Below, piece after piece: positions 25,178-33,274 of a stretch of 64,000 nucleotides of DNA. The notes under the pieces were generated by a model. It saw only the letters and a program-made list of their open reading frames with translations, was not told where the DNA came from and ran no database searches. The position numbers and the translations under genes were made by a program. Numbering within the stretch: position 1 is the stretch's first letter; each line of letters begins with the position of its first letter. Location of the stretch: NCBI GenBank assembly GCA_021166725.1, contig JAJPES010000027.1, positions 1-64,000 of the forward strand, written 5' to 3'. This DNA is from Burkholderiaceae bacterium (GTDB taxonomy: Bacteria; Pseudomonadota; Gammaproteobacteria; Burkholderiales; Burkholderiaceae_E).

Positions 25178-25980
25178 CAGCGGCGCTGGCCCGCGCCTGC
25201 GCCGAAGCGGTGCAGCACCACGAGCACCACGACGGCGCCGGTGCTCGCTACGCCCGCCAGCAGGATCTCGAACGGCCACAGGTTGTGCGACGTGGGATCG
25301 CGCGCGGTGCCGAGCACGATGCGCAGCACGACGAACGCCATCATGATTGCCGGCACGGCGGCCGCGATGCGCCAGCCGCCGCGCCACCTGCGGAAAGTCC
25401 ACGCCGGTGCGACGAATCCGAGCAGGCCCACGACCAGCATGCCGATCATGAAGCCGCCGAGCAGCAGCGTGTCCCCGGGGTCCGACGGCGTTGCGCTTTG
25501 CGCTTCCCGCGCCTGTCGCGCGGCTACCGTGGCGCGTTCGCCCAGTTCGGTCACCCAGGTCGGCGGCGTATCGGCAGACGCGGTCGCGCTGCCGCCCACG
25601 ATGTGCACGCGAACCGTCGCCACGACCGGTGTGCTGCGCAGGCCGCCGTCGCCTGCTGTGATGTGGATCTCGTCGACCTCGACACCCGGCTCCATCAGGA
25701 AGAACCAGCCGAGCACTTCGCCCTCGCCCGAGAGACGCAAAGACGGACTCGTGCCGGCGTTTGCCGGCTTGCCGCGGAAGTACGGCTTCACCCAGATGCC
25801 GACCGGTGTGTCGCTCGCGTAGGCGAGGCGCAGGTAGAAGTTCTGGTTGCGAGCGAGCGTGATGCGCTCGCCTGCCGGCCATGTCTCGAGCACGTGGACC
25901 TGCGGTGCAGCGTCAGCGTTCACTTGCGCGATCGGCAGGAGCGCGAGCAGGGCGAGTGCGAGGCGGAGGAGCCGGCGCAT
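25177..25980 (-). CDS. Exported membrane-anchored protein, unknown
   Basis: A 267-aa protein. It has a signal peptide (MRRLLRLALALLALLPIAQVNA), then an extracytoplasmic beta-rich domain (residues about 25-165) containing GERITLARNQNFYLRLAYAS. This is followed by three to four membrane helices in the C-terminal 100 residues (LLLGGFMIGMLVVGLLGF and later). The layout suggests a periplasmic sensor or ligand domain tied to the inner membrane, but I do not recognise a family. It forms a two-gene operon with the small membrane protein at 24929-25177. Confidence 0.65.
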   Translation of the reverse strand: MRRLLRLALALLALLPIAQVNADAAPQVHVLETWPAGERITLARNQNFYLRLAYASDTPVGIWVKPYFRGKPANAGTSPSLRLSGEGEVLGWFFLMEPGVEVDEIHITAGDGGLRSTPVVATVRVHIVGGSATASADTPPTWVTELGERATVAARQAREAQSATPSDPGDTLLLGGFMIGMLVVGLLGFVAPAWTFRRWRGGWRIAAAVPAIMMAFVVLRIVLGTARDPTSHNLWPFEILLAGVASTGAVVVLVVLHRFGAGAGQRR

Positions 25981-26139
25981 GGTCGCTACTCTAGCCTGAT
26001 CGGGTGCGCCTCGAGCTTGCGTTCGTCGCCACCGGGCGACCGCGTGCCACTTCTTCGCCGCCAGCCGCTGCATCCGTCCCGGCGACGTTCGGTTCGTGGC
26101 GGGGTTGCCTGCAGGAACCCGGCGCCGATCGATCCCCGG

Positions 26140-26586
26140 TCAGGCCGGCAGGAAGCGCATCCGGTGCCTCGCCGCGATCTCCGGCACCTTCGCGAGGTCT
26201 CGCGGCAGCTCGCGCACTTCGCGGTCGACGTCCCGGAAGAACCCCTCGGCGGCAGCGGGCGCATCGAACACCAACACGCGTGCGGGCGTCGCCGACGCGC
26301 CCTGGAATCCGTGCACGGTGCCGGCGGGCGCGTAGAGGAAGTCGCCCGAGCCGAAGACGTCGACGCGCTCGCCCATCGTGAAACGCACTTCACCTTCGAT
26401 GATGTAGTAGCACTCGTCCCACGGGTGCTCGTGCGCCGGCGGGCCGGCTTCGAACGGCAGCGTGACCTCCATCAGCGACCATGCTTCGCCCGTCTGCTTC
26501 GGCAGGCAAAGGAAACGGACGTCCGCGCCGAGCGCCTGCAGACGCTCGCCGTCGCCGCGCGGCACGATGACGGGTGACTTGTCCAT
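26140..26586 (-). CDS. Cupin-domain protein
   Basis: A 148-aa single-domain cupin. The first motif is HEHPWDECYYIIEGEVRFTMGE, shown here in part as its metal ligands His, His and Glu; the second motif is FLYAPAGTVHGFQG with its His. Such proteins bind a metal and act as small dioxygenases, isomerases or sensors. It is divergent from a TetR gene and shares the operator region, so the TetR protein likely controls it. Confidence 0.82.
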   Translation of the reverse strand: MDKSPVIVPRGDGERLQALGADVRFLCLPKQTGEAWSLMEVTLPFEAGPPAHEHPWDECYYIIEGEVRFTMGERVDVFGSGDFLYAPAGTVHGFQGASATPARVLVFDAPAAAEGFFRDVDREVRELPRDLAKVPEIAARHRMRFLPA

Positions 26587-26639
26587 GATCGGCTCCCGGA
26601 AGTCAGCGGTGAATCAGCGGTGGACGAATTGTCATACTG

Positions 26640-26656
26640 TGTGACATAGTGTCACA
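26640..26656. promoter_or_regulatory. Perfect 7-3-7 palindrome, likely TetR operator
   Basis: TGTGACA and TGTCACA flank a three-base spacer (tag), ending 3 bp before the TetR ATG. The position and perfect symmetry fit autoregulation and control of the divergent cupin gene. Confidence 0.68.
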
Positions 26657-26658
26657 CC

Positions 26659-27357
26659 ATGCGACAATCCACGTCAAGCGCTTCGAGGGCGCAGCCGGTT
26701 GCCCATCGCCTCCCGCTCGTCGACCGCCGCAGCGAGTTCACCCGGCAGGCGATCCTCGACGCCGCATTGCTGGTGCTCGAGGAGAATTCGGTAGCGCAAC
26801 TCACCGTGCGCGCGATTGCGCACGTGGCCGCGATGTCCGAACGCACGGTGTTTCGCCATTTCGACACCCGCGAAGCGCTGCTCGACGCCGTCGCCGCCGA
26901 GACGCGCCTGAGGCTTGCGCTGCCGGATCCGCCGTCCACCATCGCCGAGCTCGTCGCTGCGCCGCGCGAGCTCTACGGCGCTTTCGAGGCGCGCAGCAGC
27001 CTGACGCGGGCCGCGTTGCAATCGGAGATCTTCGACCGGATGAGACTCTCGCAGGCGCACGAGCGATGGAACGCCGTGCGCATGCTCGTCGACAAGCACG
27101 CTCCGGGCCGCAGCGCGCGCGAGCGCCGCATTGCCGCCGCGAACATCCGCTACTACCTGAGCGCCACCTGCTGGAACTACTACCGCTCTCATTTCGGCTT
27201 CACGCTCGACGACACGATCGCGTGCGCCGAGACGGCGATCGAGCAATCACTCGCCGGAATCGGGCTGCGCGGCCGCGCGCTTCAGGCGCACGCCAGGCGT
27301 CGGACCGGAGGCCGGCACGCTGCGCAGGCGCGGGGAGTGACGGTTCTGGACCGCTGA
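26659..27357 (+). CDS. TetR-family transcriptional regulator
   Basis: A 232-aa repressor. The helix-turn-helix is standard: TRQAILDAALLVLEENSVAQ, then MSERTVFRHFDTREALLDAV. The C-terminal domain (residues about 90-200) has no recognised ligand signature. It starts just after a perfect palindrome and is divergent from the cupin gene, which is its likely target. The last 25 residues are basic and low in complexity. Confidence 0.87.
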   Translation: MRQSTSSASRAQPVAHRLPLVDRRSEFTRQAILDAALLVLEENSVAQLTVRAIAHVAAMSERTVFRHFDTREALLDAVAAETRLRLALPDPPSTIAELVAAPRELYGAFEARSSLTRAALQSEIFDRMRLSQAHERWNAVRMLVDKHAPGRSARERRIAAANIRYYLSATCWNYYRSHFGFTLDDTIACAETAIEQSLAGIGLRGRALQAHARRRTGGRHAAQARGVTVLDR

Positions 27358-27493
27358 GGCGTCTGCGTCACCGCGTACCGAGTGACAGTTCGGCATCGGC
27401 ATCCAGGCTTCGCCGGGGTCCGCGCTTGCGTCACCGGTCGGGGCGGCCGCGATCGCGCGTGAGCGCGAGGGCGAGCACCCGCTTCGCCGGCCC

Positions 27494-28402
27494 TCATCCC
27501 GCGAAAAATCCGCGCAGTTCTCGCGCCGTCTCCTGCGGCAGTTCCTCCGGAATGAAGTGCCCGGCCGGCATCGCGTGGCCGCGGACCTCGCCGCTGCACT
27601 GCGCGCGCCACAGCGCCAAAGGATCGAAAAGCCGGTGCACCACGCCGCGTTCGCCCCACAGCACGAGGACGTCGCATGCGATGCGTTCGCCTGCCGCCCG
27701 CGACGCGCGGTCGTGTTCGAGGTCGATGCCCGCGCTGGCGCGGTAGTCCTCGCAGGCAGCGTGGATCGTCTCGGGCAGGGCGAAGCAGCGCTCGTATTCC
27801 GCCAGCGCCTGTGGTTCGATGAAGTCGAGCCCGCGGCTGCCCCAGCCGCCGAGCTTCGCGTGCAGGTAGAAGCGCGGATCGGCGCCGATCAGGCGTTCGG
27901 GCAGTGGCGCCGGCTGGATCAGGAAGAACCAGTGGTAGTAGGCGCGCGCGAAGGCCATGTTGGTGGCTTGGTACATGTCGAGCGTGGGCGCGATGTCCAT
28001 CAGGCATAGACGCGTCACTCGCTGCGGGTAGTCGAGCGCCAGGCGATGCGCGACGCGCGCGCCGCGATCGTGTGCGGCGATGAAGAAGCGCTCGTGGCCG
28101 AGGCGCTGCATCAGCCCCGCGAAGTCGGCCGCCATGCGGCGCTTGCTGTAGTTCGCGTGATCGGATTCGCCCGGCGGCCTGGCCGAATCGCCGTAGCCGC
28201 GCAGGTCGGGCAGCACGAGTCGGAAGTGCGGCGCGAGCTGTTGCGCGACGCGCTGCCACATCGCGTGCGTCTGCGGGAAGCCGTGCAGCAGCAGCAGCGG
28301 CGGCGCATCGATGCGCCCGCCGATGCGCGCGTACAGGCGGATGCCGTCGACGTCGTGGAACGCGGGTTCGAAGCCGTCGAACCAGGGGCGATCAGTGGCC
28401 AT
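27494..28402 (-). CDS. Fluoroacetate/haloacetate dehalogenase-like alpha/beta hydrolase
   Basis: A 302-aa alpha/beta hydrolase. The nucleophile elbow AAHDRGARVAHRLALDYP has Asp followed by Arg, as in fluoroacetate dehalogenase (D-R-x-x-R). MDIAPT, then ARAYYHWFFLIQPAPLPE, contains the His-Trp pair that forms the halide pocket in that family. The catalytic His lies in AGHFIPEE. The oxyanion motif is LHGFPQTHAMW. The Met at 28402 is preceded by GGAG. The match is close to DehH1/FAc-DEX proteins, although the true substrate could be another haloacid or an ester. Confidence 0.85.
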   Translation of the reverse strand: MATDRPWFDGFEPAFHDVDGIRLYARIGGRIDAPPLLLLHGFPQTHAMWQRVAQQLAPHFRLVLPDLRGYGDSARPPGESDHANYSKRRMAADFAGLMQRLGHERFFIAAHDRGARVAHRLALDYPQRVTRLCLMDIAPTLDMYQATNMAFARAYYHWFFLIQPAPLPERLIGADPRFYLHAKLGGWGSRGLDFIEPQALAEYERCFALPETIHAACEDYRASAGIDLEHDRASRAAGERIACDVLVLWGERGVVHRLFDPLALWRAQCSGEVRGHAMPAGHFIPEELPQETARELRGFFAG

Positions 28403-28643
28403 AGGGGCTCCTCCCATCGCTGCCGATACGAGAAGATCGGCAGGCGCCACGCCGACGATACGCTCGCATGACGTCGGCGCCGGAACACGATGCGCGGCAC
28501 GAAGTTTCCCGCGGTCGATTTCCGGAAGAAAGGTGCGGCATCGAGCGTCTGCGGTCGGGCGTGCCGATTGCTCCCGCTTTTCCTCTTCGGTCGAACGGAC
28601 GGCGCGAGGTTGCGCGGGAAGTTCGATCTGCAGGGAGGACGAA

Positions 28644-29060
28644 GTGGCCGAACTCGTTGTGGTCGGAATCGACAATGCCTACGACGCGCGCCGGATCCTG
28701 GCGGAAATGAGCGATGTGGATGCCGGGCGTGCGCCCGAGCAAGACAACGACGACGGAGTCGCGGGCTTGCTGGTCGCGGATCCGTCCATGCAGTCGAGGC
28801 TCGGACCGCGCGCAGGCGGCGGTGACATTTCGGGGTCCTTGTACGACTGCGGCGTCGAAGAAGAGTTCGTCCTGTCGCTTGCCGAGATGCTGGAGGCCGA
28901 CGCCGCCGCGTTGTTCCTGGTCGTGCGCAAGTCGCAAGCCGGACAGGTGCTGGAAGAACTTTCCGGTTTCCAGGGGCGGGTGCTGCGTTCGTCGTTTTCC
29001 GTCGATCAGATCCCGCGCCTGCGGCGTGCTTTGTCGGACGTCTGCGCGGCGTCGGGTTGA
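28644..29060 (+). CDS. DUF1269-like protein lacking the membrane hairpin
   Basis: A 138-aa protein. The start VAELVVVGIDNAYDARRILA and the C-terminal half (GSLYDCGVEEEFVLSLAEML, then ALFLVVRKSQAGQVLEEL) match DUF1269 proteins, usually about 170 aa. In typical members a glycine-rich double membrane segment sits in the middle. Here that part is replaced by a short polar stretch rich in Asp and Gly, so the protein looks soluble. The GTG at 28644 has GGAGG five bases upstream. Confidence 0.72.
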   Translation: MAELVVVGIDNAYDARRILAEMSDVDAGRAPEQDNDDGVAGLLVADPSMQSRLGPRAGGGDISGSLYDCGVEEEFVLSLAEMLEADAAALFLVVRKSQAGQVLEELSGFQGRVLRSSFSVDQIPRLRRALSDVCAASG

Positions 29061-29138
29061 CCACCGTTCACCCGCCGTTTCCGCCGTTGCAGCGGTTCCC
29101 GCTGTGGCGCATCGGGTCCGTGTCAGGCCGTCGTCCAG

Positions 29139-29161
29139 AAGATATACTTCTCGAGCATCTT
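29139..29161. promoter_or_regulatory. NsrR-like palindrome upstream of the DUF2249 gene
   Basis: AAGAT and ATCTT bound a 23-bp imperfect palindrome. The left arm AAGATATACTT fits the NsrR half-site AAGATGYATTT at 9 of 11 positions, and the right arm fits at 7. It lies 27 bp before the ATG. DUF2249 genes often occur in nitric-oxide regulons, which supports the idea, but it remains tentative. Confidence 0.4.
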
Positions 29162-29187
29162 CACAACGCACCCGAGGATCCGCATTC

Positions 29188-29496
29188 ATGAAAGAAGTCA
29201 CCCGTTCGCGCACCGCCGACTCCGCAACGATCGCCGAAGCGGTCCCCGCGGTCATCGACGTCCAGGCCATCGCTCCGCACGAGCGTCACGAGCTGATCTT
29301 TTCCTCGTTCAACCGGCTGCCGCAGGGCGGCGCGCTGGAGCTGGTGAACGATCACGATCCGGCGCCGCTGCATCGGCAGTTCAAGTCGAACTTTCACGGG
29401 CTCTTCACCTGGGACTACCTCGAGCAGGGTCCGGAACGCTGGCGCGTGCGCATCGGCAAGGCGCCCGGCAACTGCTGCGGCAGCTGCGGCGGCTGA
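29188..29496 (+). CDS. DUF2249-domain protein
   Basis: A 102-aa protein. The core VIDVQAIAPHERHELIFSSF and LELVNDHDPAPLHRQFKSNF belongs to DUF2249, a small alpha/beta domain of the SirA/TusA-like superfamily, often linked to nitric oxide or hemerythrin genes. The tail ends with NCCGSCGG, a Cys cluster that could bind metal or react with NO. GAGGA lies before the ATG. Confidence 0.8.
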   Translation: MKEVTRSRTADSATIAEAVPAVIDVQAIAPHERHELIFSSFNRLPQGGALELVNDHDPAPLHRQFKSNFHGLFTWDYLEQGPERWRVRIGKAPGNCCGSCGG

Positions 29497-29513
29497 AGAG
29501 AGGTGGCATGCGG

Positions 29514-29535
29514 GGAGCGCGCGGTTGCGCGCTCC
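29514..29535 (+). terminator. Strong GC hairpin after the DUF2249 gene
   Basis: GGAGCGCGC and GCGCGCTCC pair perfectly around a GGTT loop, 17 bp after the stop codon. No U-tract follows, so it is an incomplete intrinsic terminator or an mRNA-end stabiliser. Confidence 0.5.
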
Positions 29536-29617
29536 GCCAACATGGCCGGTCCGAGACTCGACGGCCGGCCGGCGTAGTGGGAAGCTCTTGCGGACGTCCG
29601 CCTGACGTTTCGCGGGG

Positions 29618-30478
29618 GTGTTCTTGCGCACGTTCCTGCTTACCTGCGTGTCGATGCTCGCCTTCGCGGCGAACTCGCTTTTGTGCCGGCTCGCGCTCGT
29701 CGAACCGCGGATCGATCCGGCCAGCTTCGGGCTGCTCAGGCTCGCTTCGGGCGCACTGGTCCTCACGCTGATCGTGCGCTCGCGCGCCGGTGTCGGCACG
29801 ACTGCTGCGCGGCACGCCATCGACTGGCTGGCAGCGATGATGCTGTTCGCCTACGTTGCACTGTTCTCCTTCGCCTACCTCAGCCTGTCGGCAAGCGTCG
29901 GCGCGCTGATTCTCTTCGGCGCCGTGCAACTGACGATGATCGCCGCAGGACTGCGAGCGGGTGAGCGCTTCGCGCCCGCTGCGTGGGCAGGACTGGCGAT
30001 GGCGGTCGTCGGACTCGTCTACCTGGTATCGCCGGGCCTGACCGCGCCTTCGGCAGCGGGCGCCGCATCGATGGCGTTGGCCGGCGCGGCCTGGGGCGTC
30101 TATTCGCTGCGCGGTCGAGGCGTAGTCGATGCGCTGGCCGCCACCGCGTCGAATTTCGCTCGTGCGGTCTTGCCGGCCCTGGTGCTTTCGTTGGCCACGA
30201 TCGGCTACGCCGCAGCGGACGGGGTCGGCATCGCGCTGGCGATCGCCTCCGGCGCGCTCACTTCCGGAATCGGCTACGTAATCTGGTACTCGGCGCTGCG
30301 CGGACTGACGGCGATGCGCGCGGCGTCGGTGCAACTGTCGGTGCCGCCGATCGCGGCGCTCGGCGGCGTGCTGGTGCTGTCCGAGCCGCTGACGTCGAGG
30401 TTGGTGATCGCGTCGGCAGCGATCCTCGGGGGGATTGCCGTGGTGCTGCTGGTGCGCGCGAGGTCGGTGAAACGTTGA
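29618..30478 (+). CDS. EamA/DMT-family transporter
   Basis: A 286-aa protein with about ten hydrophobic helices arranged as two EamA repeats. The first begins SMLAFAANSLLCRLAL and the second SGALTSGIGYVIWYSALRGL, ending with PPIAALGGVLVLSEPLTSRL. These signatures are typical of drug/metabolite exporters. The start is the GTG at 29618 after GGGGG. The substrate is unknown. Confidence 0.85.
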   Translation: MFLRTFLLTCVSMLAFAANSLLCRLALVEPRIDPASFGLLRLASGALVLTLIVRSRAGVGTTAARHAIDWLAAMMLFAYVALFSFAYLSLSASVGALILFGAVQLTMIAAGLRAGERFAPAAWAGLAMAVVGLVYLVSPGLTAPSAAGAASMALAGAAWGVYSLRGRGVVDALAATASNFARAVLPALVLSLATIGYAAADGVGIALAIASGALTSGIGYVIWYSALRGLTAMRAASVQLSVPPIAALGGVLVLSEPLTSRLVIASAAILGGIAVVLLVRARSVKR

Positions 30479-30481
30479 CGC

Positions 30482-30909
30482 TCATTGCGTGCGCAGGGGG
30501 TTCTCCACTCTCACGTCGTCGAAGCGCTGCCCATCGGCAAGGTTCGGACCACAGCAAAGGTGCACGCGCGCGTTGAGCCGCAGCAACGATGAGGCTGTCC
30601 CAGAAGCTGAGCTTCCAGCGCGTCTGTGCTTCGACCGCTGAAGCGAGGAGCATTCGGTCGTTGTCGATGACCTTCCACGCGAGATAGTCGCTTACCCGTC
30701 GCCAGGATACCGAAGCAGCGAGCCCGCCTTTACGTATCAGGTTGACGTGCAACTCCTGCAGAACCTGTACGCTGACCGCGGCCTTGCCGGGGTCGGTCCA
30801 CAGCGCTTCGATGAGATTGCGGGCGCGGGCGCGGGCGTGGCGTGGGTCCGGTGAGCGCGTGTTGGCGTAGGTAGAGCAGGTTGGTATCGACGAATACCTC
30901 AACGCTCAT
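30482..30909 (-). pseudogene. VapC-type PIN-domain toxin with two frameshifts
   Basis: The first frame reads MSVEVFVDTNLLY, a normal PIN start. A tandem duplication of CTAC then shifts the frame. Removing it restores NLLYANTRSPDPRHARARA and the full domain (VSVQVLQELHVNLIRKGG; KLSFWDSLIVAAAQRARAPL). A second shift near the end turns LADGQRFDDVRVENPLRTQ out of frame; the true stop is the TGA at 30482. All catalytic Asp/Glu segments remain. Two small lesions therefore inactivate an otherwise complete toxin. It overlaps its antitoxin gene by 11 bp. Confidence 0.85.
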
Positions 30910-31129
30910 TTGCCTGCTCACGCCCAAGGGGGCCTTCCTGCACCTCGATGGGTTGTTTCAGCGCGCGAAGGGCGCGACGGCGAGCCGGCTCGAAAGCGTC
31001 CAACTCGGCCACGGTCTGCGCGACGAGATTACCGACCCATGCCGACACCGAGGTCTGCTGATCGACGGCAAGATGCCGGATTCGGCGCAGCGTTTTTTCG
31101 TCGAGGCGCAAGGTAATGTTGGTGGTCAT
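30899..31129 (-). CDS. VapB-type ribbon-helix-helix antitoxin
   Basis: A 76-aa protein from the Met at 31129: MTTNITLRLDEKTLRRIRHL, then QQTSVSAWVGNLVAQTVAEL, a clear ribbon-helix-helix plus a C-terminal toxin-binding tail. The upstream extension to 31204 is not conserved in type. A short inverted repeat (GCTAT/ATAGC, 31133-31149) just upstream could be its operator. The downstream toxin is broken, so this antitoxin is likely a survivor of decay. Confidence 0.78.
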   Translation of the reverse strand: MTTNITLRLDEKTLRRIRHLAVDQQTSVSAWVGNLVAQTVAELDAFEPARRRALRALKQPIEVQEGPLGREQANER

Positions 31130-31148
31130 GTCGCTATCGCTCGTATAG

Positions 31149-31559
31149 CTACATTGTGCTGCACACTTTTCGTGCAAGGCTGGCGCAGGAGGAGATTCGC
31201 TCATCCGTCAGGGCGTGACCCCGCCCAGGCGCATCCCGCACCGCCGCCTCGTACGCCCGGGAATCGAAACGCCACGGCCGGGCGCGGAAATCGGCGATCA
31301 CGCGATTGCCGATGCGCAGACCGGCCCAGTCGAAGTCGCCGTGATAGCGTAGCCGCGCTTCGCGCTGCCGGAGTTGCCCGAGCAACGTGCGCTGCGCAGC
31401 GGCCGGCATGCCGTCGGTGCAAACGAGCGAGGCACAGTCGGCGCCGAGTTGCGCGGCCGCGATCGCAACCAGGTTCGGGTTCTCGCAGACGAAGACCTCG
31501 CGATCCGACACGTCGAAGGCGGCGTTTTCCATCGGCGGACGGATGCGTACTGCGGGAAC
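31149..31559 (-). pseudogene. Fragment of a JetD/TIGR02679-like protein (DUF2399, Toprim-like)
   Basis: About 135 residues match the C-terminal DUF2399 region of TIGR02679 proteins: REVFVCENPNLVAIAAAQLG, CTDGMPAAAQRTLLGQL and RLRYHGDFDWAGLRIGNRVI. The last contains the Toprim-like Asp pair. TIGR02679 proteins are the JetD-type nuclease subunits of Wadjet plasmid-defence operons. An in-frame stop closes the fragment upstream near 31556, and the end is replaced by unrelated sequence after ALTDE. No JetA, JetB or JetC sequence is present. It is a scrap of a lost defence operon. Confidence 0.75.
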
Positions 31560-31723
31560 GGTGCCGTTTTACCCGAAATGGCGACGGCGCGATCGGGAAC
31601 GTGCGATATCCGCGATTTTTCGTCGGCGCGTGTTCGACGAGCGGAAAGGACGTGGCATTCTGCCGACGACTTTCGCTGCAGCGCCGACCGGCGGATGCCA
31701 CGTCGAACGAGATCGGAAAACAG

Positions 31724-31927
31724 ATGAAGATGACGCGCGTCTTCGATTCGCTTCTTGGAGTCGCCTTCGTGGCGATCGCGCTCTACCTCTTGCTTCGGCC
31801 GCATCCGTCCTCGCTCGCCGGCTCCCTTGCGGCAGCACTCGTGCTCGGAGTGCTCGGCGTGGACGCGCTCGTCAGCGCGTTGCGCAGCAGGCGCTCGCTG
31901 CTTTCGCGAATCGGGCCTTTGCCGTAA
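31724..31927 (+). CDS. Small membrane protein, unknown
   Basis: A 67-aa protein with two hydrophobic helices (VFDSLLGVAFVAIALYLLLR and a second Ala/Leu/Val-rich one) and a basic C terminus (SALRSRRSLLSRIGPLP). The ribosome site is weak. Its length and composition look real, but I know no family. Confidence 0.5.
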   Translation: MKMTRVFDSLLGVAFVAIALYLLLRPHPSSLAGSLAAALVLGVLGVDALVSALRSRRSLLSRIGPLP

Positions 31928-31954
31928 ACCGGATGGGCCGGCGTCAGTGGATGC

Positions 31955-32380
31955 TCACGATCCCGCGCCGACCGTTGCAGTCGCAAGCCGTGCGATCTGC
32001 CGGCCGGTCATCGTGTGTGCCACCGCAATGAAGATCGGCAGCGCCAACTCCGGAATCAGGTACCCGAGCCACAGCCCGTGCGGTTCGGGCAAGCCCACCT
32101 GGCTGATCGACACCAGTCGTCCGAGGCCCGCGAAGAACACGCCGAGCGCAAGCAGGTATACCAGCGTGCCTTGATCCCGGATCGTGCTTGCCGCCCACAG
32201 ACAGATGATTCCGGTCGAGAGATAGACGCCCGCCATGAAGCGGTGCACGTTGTCGAGGCGCGCCGAGACCTGCGGTTCCCCGAGATACAACTGCAGGGAG
32301 CCGCCGAGGATGGCGATCGCGGCCACGACATACAGGCAAGCCTGTACGACGCGCTGACTCGGGAGCAGGGACATGGCCAT
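31955..32380 (-). CDS. DUF4345-like four-helix membrane protein
   Basis: A 141-aa membrane protein with four helices. The segments LDNVHRFMAGVYLSTGIICL and LVYLLALGVFFAGLGRLVS resemble DUF4345 proteins. Met codons at 32380 and 32374 are both usable. It is divergent from the act-cox operon, with 246 bp between them, and no shared role is evident. Confidence 0.7.
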   Translation of the reverse strand: MAMSLLPSQRVVQACLYVVAAIAILGGSLQLYLGEPQVSARLDNVHRFMAGVYLSTGIICLWAASTIRDQGTLVYLLALGVFFAGLGRLVSISQVGLPEPHGLWLGYLIPELALPIFIAVAHTMTGRQIARLATATVGAGS

Positions 32381-32626
32381 GGCGTGTTTCCGTGTTGCGG
32401 CCCGGGAACCGGCCGTCGCGCCTTGGCGAATCGCCGAGCGCCGAGAAGACGATAGGCCGGGCGACGCACCGCCGGGCCATTCGTGCGGTCGGGAAAGGGG
32501 TTTCGACTGGCGTGCGCGTGCGCATGCGGTGCCCCGGGAACACGACGTGCAAAGGCCCCGCCGCGCACCGGTTTCCGAGGCTCGCCTTCGCCTCCGGCCG
32601 CGCGTGCGTCCAAAGGTACAGGCGAC

Positions 32627-33274
32627 ATGGCGCAATTGTTTCCGCGTCGCTTCGGTTTTTTCTTCCGACTCGGCCTGCTGGCATTCGTCGCGCTCGCGGT
32701 CGTCGCCGCCTTCGCGTGGCGCGCGACGACGGCGCGCCCGGCGGGGTTGAACGATCCGCTGCAGCAGCCCGTTGCCTTCAGCCACAAGCATCACGTGGGC
32801 GACGACGGCATCGATTGCCGCTATTGCCACGCGTCGGTGGAAACGTCGGCCTTCGCCGGCATTCCGCCGCTGTCGACCTGCCTGACCTGCCACTCGCAGC
32901 TCTTCACCGGGCAACCCGCACTCGCGCCCGTCATCCGCGCCTTCGAAAGCGGGTTCGCATTTCACTGGCAGCGGGTGCATCAGCTTCCCGATTTCGTCTA
33001 TTTCGATCACAGCGTGCACGTGAACAACGGCGTGGGCTGCGCCAGTTGCCACGGGCCGGTGGATCGCATGCCGTTCACGCGACGTGTTGCGCCGCTGACC
33101 ATGCAGTGGTGCCTGGAGTGTCATCGCCAGCCGGAGAAGTTCCTGCGTCCGCCCGAGCGGGTCTTCGACTTGCATTGGAGCGCCGACGACCAGCAGGTCC
33201 TGGGTCGCCGACTCGTTGCCTTCTTCCACATCGACAAGCAGCGCCTGACCGATTGCTCGATATGCCACCGTTGA
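32627..33274 (+). CDS. actA: Alternative complex III subunit ActA, pentaheme cytochrome c
   Basis: A 215-aa membrane-anchored cytochrome. An N-terminal helix (FFFRLGLLAFVALAVVAAFA) is followed by five CxxCH motifs (CRYCH, CLTCH, CASCH, CLECH, CSICH), the exact number in ActA. It accepts electrons from the quinol-oxidising core and passes them on toward the monoheme subunit or the oxidase. The Met at 32627 is preceded by AGGCG. It is the first gene of an 11-gene respiratory operon and overlaps actB by 13 bp. Confidence 0.9.
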   Translation: MAQLFPRRFGFFFRLGLLAFVALAVVAAFAWRATTARPAGLNDPLQQPVAFSHKHHVGDDGIDCRYCHASVETSAFAGIPPLSTCLTCHSQLFTGQPALAPVIRAFESGFAFHWQRVHQLPDFVYFDHSVHVNNGVGCASCHGPVDRMPFTRRVAPLTMQWCLECHRQPEKFLRPPERVFDLHWSADDQQVLGRRLVAFFHIDKQRLTDCSICHR

